DNA of 10,822 bases, taken from NCBI GenBank assembly GCA_964635375.1, contig CAZWOU010000223.1, positions 1-10,822 of the forward strand, read 5' to 3'. Shown here piece by piece: positions 1-6,375 of this stretch. The notes under the pieces are model-generated. The model had not been told where the DNA came from. It made no database searches and saw only the letters and a program-made list of their open reading frames with translations. The stretch comes from CAZMNY01 sp964635375. GTDB lineage: Bacteria > Planctomycetota > Planctomycetia > Pirellulales > Pirellulaceae. Both the position numbers and the translations under genes were made by a program. Positions within the stretch are counted from its first letter, which is position 1, and each line of letters opens with the position of its first letter.

Positions 1-966
1 AACTATGAGGAGGATTTTGCCGACGTGCGCGGGCAAGAGATGGTCAAACGCGCGATCACGATTTCAGCCAGCGGCGGACACAACTTACTGATGCTCGGGC
101 CGCCAGGTTCGGGCAAGACGATGCTAGCCAAACGCGTGCCCAGCATTCTGCCGCAACTTGAACCGCGAGAGTCTCTAGAGACGACTCGGATTTACAGCGC
201 GATGGGACGCCTGCGGCCAGGCCAACCGTTGATGGCCTATCGTTCGCCGCACCACACCATCAGCGACGCGGGGCTCGTGGGCGGAGGGAGCATTCCCGTG
301 CCCGGTGAGATTTCACTTTCCCACAATGGCATTCTGTTTCTAGACGAATTGCCTGAATTCAACCGGCGCACTCTCGAGGTCTTGCGGCAACCGCTTGAGG
401 ACGGCGTGGTCACGATTTCTCGTGCTCAGCGCAGCGCTACCTTTCCGGCCGACTTCATGTTGGTTGCGGCGCTGAACCCTTGCCCTTGCGGCTTTCGCAA
501 CGACCCCCGACGGCAGTGCACTTGCAAGGACGTTCAAGTGGAACGCTACATGAGCAAGATAAGCGGTCCGTTGCTCGATCGGATCGACATTCATATTGAA
601 GCTCCGGCCGTTCCCTACAAGGAGCTCGCCGATCGTCGCACCGGTACGAGCAGCGAGCTGATGCGGGAAGGCGTTGTCACGGCTAGGAACCGGCAACGGG
701 CCCGCTTTGAATCGTCGAAATGCCACCTAAATGGCCGCATGTCGTCCCGCCAAGTGCGGGAATTCTGCCAGCTGAGCCCGGAATGCCAAGCGCTGATAAA
801 ACAAAGCGTACAAGAGTTTGGGCTCTCCGCGCGAGCTCATGACAAAGTGCTTCGAGTCGCCAGGACGATTGCGGACCTGGCGGAAGACGAAGCCATCCGC
901 GTGGAGCATATCCAGGAAGCGGTCAACTATCGCTTACTGGATCGCGCCCCGGTCGGCGTCACGTAA
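1..966 (+). CDS. comM: ComM/YifB-family Mg-chelatase-like AAA+ ATPase (5'-truncated by window edge)
   Basis: The reading frame is open from base 1, so the gene starts upstream; 321 residues are visible of a family that usually has about 500. The N-terminal Lon-protease-like domain is largely missing. Residue numbers count from base 1. Walker A is GPPGSGKT (33-40), Walker B is ILFLDELPEF (111-120, D115/E116). A CPCGF...CTC cysteine cluster (C161, C163, C173, C175) and GPLLDRID (189-196), with the sensor/finger arginine region, are family hallmarks. The C-terminal Mg-chelatase-type helical domain ends in a HIQEAVNYRLLDR stretch. In Vibrio and Acinetobacter, ComM is a hexameric helicase that drives branch migration during natural transformation; other bacteria carry it with unclear roles. 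It is cytoplasmic. The stop is TAA at 964-966, followed by a short CGGGC/GCCCG palindrome (973-985) with no T-tract. Confidence 0.95.
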   Translation, partial: NYEEDFADVRGQEMVKRAITISASGGHNLLMLGPPGSGKTMLAKRVPSILPQLEPRESLETTRIYSAMGRLRPGQPLMAYRSPHHTISDAGLVGGGSIPVPGEISLSHNGILFLDELPEFNRRTLEVLRQPLEDGVVTISRAQRSATFPADFMLVAALNPCPCGFRNDPRRQCTCKDVQVERYMSKISGPLLDRIDIHIEAPAVPYKELADRRTGTSSELMREGVVTARNRQRARFESSKCHLNGRMSSRQVREFCQLSPECQALIKQSVQEFGLSARAHDKVLRVARTIADLAEDEAIRVEHIQEAVNYRLLDRAPVGVT

Positions 967-992
967 GAAGACCGGGCATTGCCCGCGAACCT

Positions 993-1014
993 CTGTCCAA
1001 GTAGGCTGTCCAAG
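993..1014. repeat. 9-nt direct repeat in the comM-MFS gap
   Basis: CTGTCCAAG occurs at 993-1001 and again at 1006-1014, a period of 13 bases. It lies in the leader of the MFS gene, between the comM stop and the likely MFS start. It could be a binding site for a regulator or chance; no other evidence bears on it. Confidence 0.35.
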
Positions 1015-1101
1015 ACGATGTGGCCGGGGAAGACTTGGCCGCAACGCTTCCCGCCTGGGCGATTTCGCGCCGTCCATCGTCCATTCCCCCGGTATTCCTT
1101 T

Positions 1102-2376
1102 ATGACACGAGTCGCCACGGCCGAGAGTGAGGCAATCGATCCAATAGCATTGGCGGCGGGTGAGCCGCTGTACGATCGCTCGTTCGCGCTCTCCGTCGCC
1201 GGGCAGACCTGCTTTGTTTTGGCCAACACCTTGACCACGGCCCATTTCGCTCGCTGGGTCAGCCACTTGGATGGTGGGAAGTTTGACGCGGGCTTGATCT
1301 CGGGCGTTGGCATGGCGGCCGCTTTGCTGCTGCGTCCCTGGATTGGACAGTGGATCAACCGCTGGGGCGCTCTCACCGTCTGGCTCTGCGGATTCGCCGT
1401 GTTTGGACTCGCGGCGGCCGGCAACGTCTTCGTCGATTCTCTTGGCCCTTTGATTTACATTCTCCGCAGCTTTCTCGCGCTGGGCGCCGCGCTGGTCTTC
1501 GCGGCTAGCTTGACGTATGTCGTTCAATGTTACCCGCGCTCGCGACGCACCGAAGCGATTGGCGTGCTCGGCGCAGGCGGCTTTCTGGGGATGCTCGTCG
1601 GCCCTCAATTGGGGGACTACATATTGGGCGCCCAGGAAAGGTCTCGCGAGGATTTTCTCTTCCTCTTCGTCGCATCGGCTGTGGCCCTTTTGGCCCCGCT
1701 CATCCTGCTGTCGTTAGTGCGCCGACCAGATGTGGAGCCGGTCAAGGGGTCGGTCAGATTGAGCGAATTCGTGCGGACCTCCAAGACCTATTGGCCGGGC
1801 GCCATTCTGTTTGTCATCGCCTGTTTTGGCGTCTGCATGACTATCCCCTTTGTGTTTCTAGCCAGCTTCTTCGATGACGAAAAGATCGTCTTGGGCCAGA
1901 TGTCGCCGATGGGTGTGTTCTTCTACTGCTATGCCGGTTGGGGATTGACAGTGCGACTCACGCTGAGACGATTGCCCGAACGCGTTGGACGCCGCAAAGT
2001 GCTCCTTGTCGGAATGCTATGTATGGCAGTCGGGATGGCTAGCTATCTGCTCGTTAGCGGCGAGCGCCCTTGGATGATTCTGATACCGGGACTGATCTGC
2101 GGCACCGCCCACGCTTTGATGTTTCATACCATGACGTCGCTTGCGCTAGAACGCTTTCCCTCGCAGATGAGGGGAACTGGTTCGGCATTGGCCTTGATGA
2201 TGCTCGATCTCGGCATGGTCGTCGGCTCGCCCATCCTAGGCTGGATTGCCGACAATCTGGGCTTCCCGTTTCTGTTCATCGCGATTTCACTTTGCTGTTG
2301 GGCCGCCTTTTCGATCTACCTCCGCGACTCGCTGGTCGTGTGGCGTGAGCGGGCGACCGAAACCGCCGGCGCGTAG
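1102..2376 (+). CDS. MFS transporter, 12 transmembrane helices
   Basis: A 424-residue integral membrane protein of normal MFS length. About twelve hydrophobic helices can be counted, in two bundles of six with a charged central loop (RRPDVEPVKGSVRLSE). Between helices 2 and 3 lies a degenerate motif A (RPWIGQWINRWG), and the second half repeats it as RLPERVGRRK (residues about 290-299). Helix 5 carries G-x3-GPxxG (about 163-171), resembling motif C of proton-coupled exporters, so efflux is more likely than uptake; the substrate cannot be read from sequence. The frame stays open upstream to a TTG at 979, but residues from there to the ATG at 1102 are Pro/Arg-rich and do not look like protein, so 1102 is preferred. 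No clear Shine-Dalgarno precedes it. It lies 135 bases after comM, and co-transcription is possible. Confidence 0.9.
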   Translation: MTRVATAESEAIDPIALAAGEPLYDRSFALSVAGQTCFVLANTLTTAHFARWVSHLDGGKFDAGLISGVGMAAALLLRPWIGQWINRWGALTVWLCGFAVFGLAAAGNVFVDSLGPLIYILRSFLALGAALVFAASLTYVVQCYPRSRRTEAIGVLGAGGFLGMLVGPQLGDYILGAQERSREDFLFLFVASAVALLAPLILLSLVRRPDVEPVKGSVRLSEFVRTSKTYWPGAILFVIACFGVCMTIPFVFLASFFDDEKIVLGQMSPMGVFFYCYAGWGLTVRLTLRRLPERVGRRKVLLVGMLCMAVGMASYLLVSGERPWMILIPGLICGTAHALMFHTMTSLALERFPSQMRGTGSALALMMLDLGMVVGSPILGWIADNLGFPFLFIAISLCCWAAFSIYLRDSLVVWRERATETAGA

Positions 2377-2510
2377 TCGTTCGCGCTTGCGTGTTGGTTC
2401 TTTTCTGCATGAGCCCAGCGAGAAACTCTGCGTGGGTCCAGCGGGAAACAAGGCGCGGACTAGCCTGAGAGAACATGCAAAAAAAACAATCCAGTCGGCG
2501 ATGAGGGACT

Positions 2511-2642
2511 AAAAAGATGGCCACGAAAAACACCAGAAACACGAGAGAGAAGTGCTGACGCTGGATCTGGGCGATCGGCGACGCTTGTTGCACATCGGGA
2601 GACACTCTTTGTGTTCTTTGTGGCTGTTTTTTGAAAAAAAAA
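2511..2642. repeat. Imperfect inverted extragenic repeat ('CCACGAA-AACAC' type)
   Basis: The left arm (2511-2554) contains GGCCACGAAAAACACCAGAA followed by ACACGAGAGAGAAGTG. The right arm (2601-2642) reads CACTCTTTGTGTTCTTTGTG then GCTG, T6, G and A9. Its reverse complement, with GCCACAAAGAACACAAAGAG, aligns with the left arm, which carries one extra AACAC-like subunit. The arms enclose about 46 unrelated bases, so transcripts could form a long hairpin. From memory, similar CCAC-GAA/AACAC arrays are common intergenic repeats in planctomycetes, verrucomicrobia and some other phyla, and are often mis-annotated as small proteins. Whether this one is mobile, regulatory or passive cannot be told from one copy. 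Confidence 0.6.
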
Positions 2643-2669
2643 GGCGGCGACTCGCATGGAGTCGCCGCC
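2634..2669 (-). terminator. Rho-independent terminator of the small minus-strand gene
   Basis: A perfect 10-bp stem, GGCGGCGACT (2643-2652) with AGTCGCCGCC (2660-2669), closes a 7-base loop. On the plus strand nine A residues (2634-2642) come directly before it, so on the minus strand the hairpin is followed by nine T residues, the classic intrinsic terminator layout. It begins 21 bases past the stop codon of the 69-residue gene. On the plus strand the hairpin lacks a T-tract, so it is directional. The A/T tract coincides with the right end of the extragenic repeat. Confidence 0.88.
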
Positions 2670-2690
2670 GAGTTTGACTCGTGAGTTGGG

Positions 2691-2900
2691 TTACCAATCC
2701 CACGCTGGATCGAGATCCAGATCTAACGAGCTGACTACCGGGGGCAGCCAGGCCTCGTTCTGAGCGACTGCTTCGTAGTTCCGCCCGTAACCGGCGCGGA
2801 CTCGATGAGTCATCTCGCTCCAACCTCTGCGAATCTCCGCACAACGGCTCTCAATTTCCGTCGGCGCAGGGTCGCGCGCAATCGACCTACGTCGTGCCAT
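2691..2900 (-). CDS. Small basic protein of unknown function, 69 aa
   Basis: Reads MARRRSIARDPAPTEIESRC at the N-terminus, then a charged helical segment with IRRGWSEMTHRVRAG (about 23-37), and a tail WLPPVVSSLDLDLDPAWDW. The N-terminus is strongly basic and the C-terminus acidic. There is no signal peptide or membrane segment, so it is probably cytoplasmic. The start at 2900 (ATG, minus strand) is chosen because AAAGAGGTG lies just upstream; an in-frame ATG at 2963 would add 21 residues but overlaps the candidate -10 and has no better ribosome site. The gene is flanked by a promoter-like sequence and a strong terminator, which argues that it is real and transcribed alone. The 'EIR.GWS....RVRAG....WLPPVVSS' layout resembles short planctomycete hypothetical proteins as I recall them, but I cannot assign a family or function. 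Confidence 0.75.
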   Translation of the reverse strand: MARRRSIARDPAPTEIESRCAEIRRGWSEMTHRVRAGYGRNYEAVAQNEAWLPPVVSSLDLDLDPAWDW

Positions 2901-2904
2901 GGTA

Positions 2905-2912
2905 CACCTCTT
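2905..2912 (-). promoter_or_regulatory. Ribosome binding site deciding the start of the small gene
   Basis: On the minus strand AAGAGGTG ends 4 bases before the ATG at 2900, with the GAGG core spaced 6 bases from it. This is the strongest Shine-Dalgarno match near the gene and fixes the 69-residue form. Confidence 0.7.
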
Positions 2913-2961
2913 TCTCTTTGCCTGTTCCGAAAAGGGTGAACACCCCTGAGATGTGTGCCGC

Positions 2962-2991
2962 ATTATGACACTATTTGAAATAATTCGCCAA
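2962..2991 (-). promoter_or_regulatory. Candidate sigma70-type promoter for the small gene
   Basis: On the minus strand TTGGCG (2986-2991) and CATAAT (2962-2967) are separated by 18 bases. They differ from the TTGACA and TATAAT consensus at two and one positions. The surrounding DNA is markedly more AT-rich than the flanking genes. This would give a leader of about 55 bases before the ATG at 2900. Confidence 0.5.
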
Positions 2992-3228
2992 CAACAAACG
3001 CAACAATTTCACCCGCTTTCAGCGAATTAGATTGTGAAATCTCGAACGAAGTCGAGTCTTTTGGAGGGACGGATTCGACGAAAACGAGGATTATTCGTGC
3101 ATTTGTAGTGGTCACGGCTCATGCCCACAGTGGCAGCCGATAGTCGATTCGAGTTGGAATGATTACGATAGAATTACCCAGCGAAAGCTGGAGCTTTTCC
3201 TAGACACTTGTGAACGGACTGACGTCAG

Positions 3229-3993
3229 TTGCTTTTTCCGCGATTCACTACAACATCGGCTACGATTTCGGCTGCCGCCCACGTTGGCGCAATCGCAGTG
3301 GCCTCGTTGTGGTCCTTCTCGGTTCCCAAGTCGGCCGTTTTCCATGGCGCCCAGACCATTTCTCCCTTGGCTTTGCAGGTCTCCTGGCTTGAACCCGAGC
3401 CGCTCGATTCGCCCGTGGTCGAGTTGAACCCGTTGAGCGAAGATGATCAGCCTGTCGTGCCAACTGCCCCCATGTCCTCACCCGCCTCGCAGTTGACCTT
3501 GGTTACTCGAGAACGTGCAGAGCAAGCGAGCGGCCAGCGTCAAGAAGCGGCCGAGCCCATGCCTGACCGATTGCCAGGTGAGCGGAGCACGGTTCGCAAC
3601 GACCGCAGGGATTCTGCGAAGACAGTTCCGGCAGTCGCCAAGATTCCCAAACGACAACGAAGCGTTCGCCCTGCAGTCGTTCGCATCCAACCACCACAGC
3701 GGGTGGGAACCGACGACCGGACTCCGCCAAACTTCTCTGTAACGAGGCCGCCCAAATACCCGGCCCAAGCCCACGCCTTGGGTCACGAGGGCGAGGTCGT
3801 CTTGCGGCTTCATGTTTCCGCCAAGGGTTTGGTGGAGCGAGTTGAAGTCATTACTTCGACGGGATATCCCGAGTTGGATCGAGCTGCCGTGGTAGCCGTC
3901 TCAAGTTGGCGAGGTCGTCCCGCGTTAGAAAACGGTCGGGCGGTGGCGACGACTGAGAAGTTGCGGATTCAATTCCGCATTCCAGTCCGCTAA
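3229..3993 (+). CDS. TonB-like energy transducer protein
   Basis: A 254-residue protein with TonB architecture: one N-terminal hydrophobic segment (about 10-33, ISAAAHVGAIAVASLWSF), a long Pro/Arg/Glu-rich periplasmic linker, and a TonB C-terminal domain (about 173-254) with PPKYPAQAHALGHEGEVVLR, a GLVERVEVITSTGYPELDRA segment and a final beta strand. Known members couple the inner-membrane proton motive force, through ExbB/ExbD, to outer-membrane receptors. No exbB, exbD or receptor gene is next to it. The start is a TTG at 3229; an in-frame TGA at 3220-3222 rules out anything further upstream, and later starts would cut the membrane segment. The ribosome site is weak, so the exact start is uncertain. 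It is followed by 200 non-coding bases. Confidence 0.85.
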   Translation: MLFPRFTTTSATISAAAHVGAIAVASLWSFSVPKSAVFHGAQTISPLALQVSWLEPEPLDSPVVELNPLSEDDQPVVPTAPMSSPASQLTLVTRERAEQASGQRQEAAEPMPDRLPGERSTVRNDRRDSAKTVPAVAKIPKRQRSVRPAVVRIQPPQRVGTDDRTPPNFSVTRPPKYPAQAHALGHEGEVVLRLHVSAKGLVERVEVITSTGYPELDRAAVVAVSSWRGRPALENGRAVATTEKLRIQFRIPVR

Positions 3994-4139
3994 GACAAGC
4001 GGTTTCTTGCTCAATTGCCTCGCTGTGAATGGGCGGCTAGTCACTCAGGAAGCGTCGGGCGATTGTGGCGAGTCCACGCTGCGACCCTCTGTAAACGGCG
4101 CTCAGGCTTCACATGCTCTCCAGCCGACGCTCGCTTCGC

Positions 4140-4145
4140 TACAAT
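4140..4145 (+). promoter_or_regulatory. Possible -10 element upstream of the PHP metallohydrolase
   Basis: TACAAT, one mismatch from TATAAT, lies 49 bases before the GTG start. No TTGACA-like hexamer is found 16-18 bases upstream, so this is only a weak candidate. Confidence 0.22.
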
Positions 4146-4184
4146 GGCGGGCTGGCATAGGAGAACTCGCTGGTTTACGTCATT

Positions 4185-4188
4185 GGAG
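4185..4188 (+). promoter_or_regulatory. Ribosome binding site supporting a GTG start
   Basis: GGAG lies 5 bases before the GTG at 4194. It supports that start, which also gives a complete signal peptide. Confidence 0.6.
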
Positions 4189-4193
4189 CGGTC

Positions 4194-6284
4194 GTGAGAC
4201 ATCAAACATCGAGATGGATTCGGGCAACAACTTTTCTGGGCGTCCTGATCATGGCCTGCGGCGCTTCGGCGAAGCGCCGAGTGCTCCATGAAGAGATGAC
4301 CCACTTACGAAGCGGCGAGCGGCGTGAATGGCTGAGCTTTCCAGAGCGCGCTGCCGAGGGGGCGGCGGTGACTGTTCGTTTTCAATCCGATCGGAACCAG
4401 AGTCCCTGGACTTTGGGTTTGCGGCGCGTGGATGTCAAGGAAGGTTGGCAAGTTGTCCTGAACGGCAAACGACTTGGTCGACTGTTCAGCGACGAGAATG
4501 ACATGGAGGAGGTATGGGAGCTCCCGCCGGGTTCGATCGTCAGCGGAACGAATTCTCTGTTGATTGAGGCGACGGGCGAACGAGTGGACGATGTGCGAAT
4601 CGGCGCTGTGTGGCTGGACGATCGCGCCCGATCTGACGTATTCAGCGAAACGCGGGTTCGACTGGCCGCCAAGGACAGCGAAGGTCTGCCGATCCCCTGC
4701 CGGTTTACGATTCTCAATAGCGCCGGTTCGAGAGCCACGATTGGCGGCCAGTCAAACGATCATTTGGCGATTCGCAGTGGAGTAGTATATAGCTCTACGG
4801 GCCGCGCCGAGTTTGGGTTGGCCCAAGGAAGTTACACCATCTTGTGCGGGCGGGGATTTGAATACAATCTGTCTCGGCGCGAGGTGAAACTCGAACCGGG
4901 CGGATCGTCCGAGTTCATGTTTACGCTTGATCGCGTCGTCGACACAGCTGGGCTTGCGGCATGCGACGCCCATGTCCACACGTTCGAAGTTTCGCGACAT
5001 GGAGACGCATCGTTGGCGGAGCGAATGATCACGCTCGCTGGCGAGGGTATCGAACTGGCCGTGGCCACCGACCACAATGTCCATGTCGACTATCGACCGT
5101 ACCTGAAACGCTATGGTGTCGATTCCTACGTGACACCCATTATCGGCAACGAGGTTACCACAAAGTTTGGGCATTTCAACGTGTTTCCCGCTGTTGCGGG
5201 CGCGCCGCCCTCGGATCATAAAGCACCCAGTTGGGAGGCCTTGTTCAAGAGCATTTACACGACTCCCAATGTGCGGTTTGCCATCATCAATCATCCCCGC
5301 GATGTGCATTCTGGTTTCACGCCCTTCGCCGCCGAAAACATGGTTGGCGCCGTCGGCGAGCGGTTGGACAACCGAGTCTTGCGTGCTAATGGAATCGAGC
5401 TGATCAATTCGGCTGCGTTGCAGTCGGATCCCATGGTGCTGTTTCACGATTGGTTGACGCTGGTCAATCGAGGTCACGCGATAACCGCCATCGGTGCGAG
5501 CGATTCGCACGAGGTTGCGAGAAAGATAGTTGGGCAAGGACGATCGTACGTCTACGTCGACGATGCATCGCCTGGAGAGATCGACGTGGACGAGGCTGTC
5601 GCGAGTTTCGTGTCTGGACGCGTCCTCGTCAGCCTTGGACTGTTGGTAGACATGAAGGTCAATGACTCGGTTCGGTCCGGCGGCTTCGCGACGACTCTCG
5701 GCGATGAGGTTCGCGTCGATGTCAGAGTGCAGGGACCCGCGTGGACGATTGCCGAGCGCGTCGATTTGTTCGCCAACGGCCGGCTCATTCGTTCGCTCTC
5801 AATTCCAGAACAGCGACGTCAGATTGCGGGAGTCAAGACGACGGCGAAATGGCGGCTGAGCCGGCCTCGCCACGACATTCATCTCGTCGCAGTCGCTCGC
5901 GGGCCCGGCGTGCGCGGCTTGCACTGGCCGATTGCCAAGCCCTATCAACCTTCGTCAAACGCCTGGCGTCCGTTTGTGTTCGGCAGCACGGGGATCGTTC
6001 GGCTTGATGGCGATGGGGACGGCAAATGGAGTTCGGCCCGGACGTACGCCGAATCCGCGATGAGCAAAGCGGACGGCAAGTTGACGCCGTTGCTGGACGC
6101 ACTTCGCGAGTATGACCCGTCCGTCGCTGTCTTCGCGGCTCACCAATGGCGGCTCGCGGGAGGCGAAATCGACAGTGCCGAAACGACGAAAGCGCTCGCG
6201 AGGGCCAGCGAACAGACTCGCAAGGCGTTTCTCGATTTTGCCCGTTCGGAAGGCGAGTCTCTGCGGGCTCAGGCGTCACGGTAG
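4194..6284 (+). CDS. Exported CehA/McbA-family PHP-type metallohydrolase
   Basis: 696 residues starting at GTG, with a Sec signal peptide (1-26, cleavage likely after CGASA), so it probably acts outside the cytoplasm. Residues about 27-235 form beta-rich modules: a sandwich-like region (VVLNGKRLGRLF...NSLLIEATG) and an Ig-like segment (RLAAKDSEGLPIPCRFTI). The PHP-type catalytic domain carries a full set of metal ligands: DAHVH (258-262), TDHNVH (292-297), E320, H327, NHPRDVH (366-372) and SDSHE (436-440). After it come another beta region and an EF-hand-like LDGDGDGKW (604-612). CehA is a carbaryl hydrolase and McbA-type proteins are related, but distant members need not hydrolyse carbamates; phosphoester or amide substrates are possible. 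It lies 91 bases before the peptidase gene on the same strand. The fold and metal-site assignment is firm; the substrate is unknown. Confidence 0.87.
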   Translation: MRHQTSRWIRATTFLGVLIMACGASAKRRVLHEEMTHLRSGERREWLSFPERAAEGAAVTVRFQSDRNQSPWTLGLRRVDVKEGWQVVLNGKRLGRLFSDENDMEEVWELPPGSIVSGTNSLLIEATGERVDDVRIGAVWLDDRARSDVFSETRVRLAAKDSEGLPIPCRFTILNSAGSRATIGGQSNDHLAIRSGVVYSSTGRAEFGLAQGSYTILCGRGFEYNLSRREVKLEPGGSSEFMFTLDRVVDTAGLAACDAHVHTFEVSRHGDASLAERMITLAGEGIELAVATDHNVHVDYRPYLKRYGVDSYVTPIIGNEVTTKFGHFNVFPAVAGAPPSDHKAPSWEALFKSIYTTPNVRFAIINHPRDVHSGFTPFAAENMVGAVGERLDNRVLRANGIELINSAALQSDPMVLFHDWLTLVNRGHAITAIGASDSHEVARKIVGQGRSYVYVDDASPGEIDVDEAVASFVSGRVLVSLGLLVDMKVNDSVRSGGFATTLGDEVRVDVRVQGPAWTIAERVDLFANGRLIRSLSIPEQRRQIAGVKTTAKWRLSRPRHDIHLVAVARGPGVRGLHWPIAKPYQPSSNAWRPFVFGSTGIVRLDGDGDGKWSSARTYAESAMSKADGKLTPLLDALREYDPSVAVFAAHQWRLAGGEIDSAETTKALARASEQTRKAFLDFARSEGESLRAQASR

Positions 6285-6315
6285 GCCATCGACACCGGCC
6301 GTCAGCATAGGGGAC

Positions 6316-6330
6316 GGCGCCTCGAGCGCC
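6316..6330. other. Short GC hairpin between the metallohydrolase and peptidase genes
   Basis: GGCGC (6316-6320) and GCGCC (6326-6330) enclose CTCGA. It sits 31 bases after the metallohydrolase stop with no T-tract, so it is at best a weak terminator or pause site. TATTAT (6338-6343) just downstream is a possible -10 for the peptidase gene, but it lacks a recognisable -35. Confidence 0.3.
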
Positions 6331-6361
6331 ACTCGGCTATTATAGTGCTTCACTTCTTTTG

Positions 6362-6367
6362 AAAGGA
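6362..6367 (+). promoter_or_regulatory. Ribosome binding site of the M14-S9 fusion gene
   Basis: AAAGGA lies 8 bases before the ATG at 6376, a normal Shine-Dalgarno position. It supports this start and the intact signal peptide that follows. Confidence 0.65.
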
Positions 6368-6375
6368 CCTACCGA

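Larger units (their letters stand above)
2377..2690. other. Non-coding gap between convergent genes
   Basis: 314 bases between the MFS stop and the stop of the minus-strand small gene. No credible gene is present. Near the MFS end, CCCA (2414-2417) and TGGG (2433-2436) can close a bulged hairpin, and CAGCG(A/G)GAAAC is repeated directly at 2416-2426 and 2439-2449; neither is followed by a T-tract, so an MFS terminator is not clear. The rest is occupied by the imperfect inverted repeat at 2511-2642 and the minus-strand terminator at 2634-2669. Open frames across the repeat encode low-complexity products typical of spurious translation of such elements. Confidence 0.7.
2901..3228. other. Divergent intergenic region with small inverted repeats
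   Basis: The 328 bases between the small gene (leftward) and the TonB-like gene (rightward) hold no convincing gene. Besides the minus-strand promoter, three dyads can be seen: ATTTCAC (3006-3012) with GTGAAAT (3034-3040); CTCGA (3041-3045) with TCGAG (3052-3056); and CCAGC (3178-3182) with GCTGG (3187-3191) around a GAAA loop, overlapping AAAGCT-GG-AGCTTT. A TAGAAT hexamer (3169-3174) could be a -10 for the TonB-like gene, but no matching -35 is at the right distance. Confidence 0.5.

Noticed and set aside
979..1101. TTG start at 979 for the MFS transporter
   Set aside because: The 41 added residues are Pro/Arg-rich, precede the usual family N-terminus and have no ribosome site.
934..1608. 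224-codon minus-strand frame across the comM end and MFS start
   Set aside because: The product is Arg/Ala-rich low-complexity sequence lying opposite clear membrane helices of the transporter.
2276..2657. Minus-strand frames encoding KTATKNTK or FLVFFVAIFL-like peptides
   Set aside because: They are translations of the extragenic inverted repeat, a well-known source of false small proteins.
2901..2963. Upstream extension of the small minus-strand gene to ATG 2963
   Set aside because: It would overlap the likely -10 element, and the strong ribosome site is placed for the ATG at 2900.
3994..4193. Possible tRNA, small RNA or small gene in the 200-base gap before the metallohydrolase
   Set aside because: No cloverleaf, strong hairpin with a T-tract or frame with a ribosome site was found; only a short GTGG/CCAC dyad (4065-4077) and a weak -10-like hexamer.
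4752..5537. 261-codon minus-strand frame inside the metallohydrolase gene
   Set aside because: It is antisense to the PHP catalytic motifs and its translation has no domain-like pattern.
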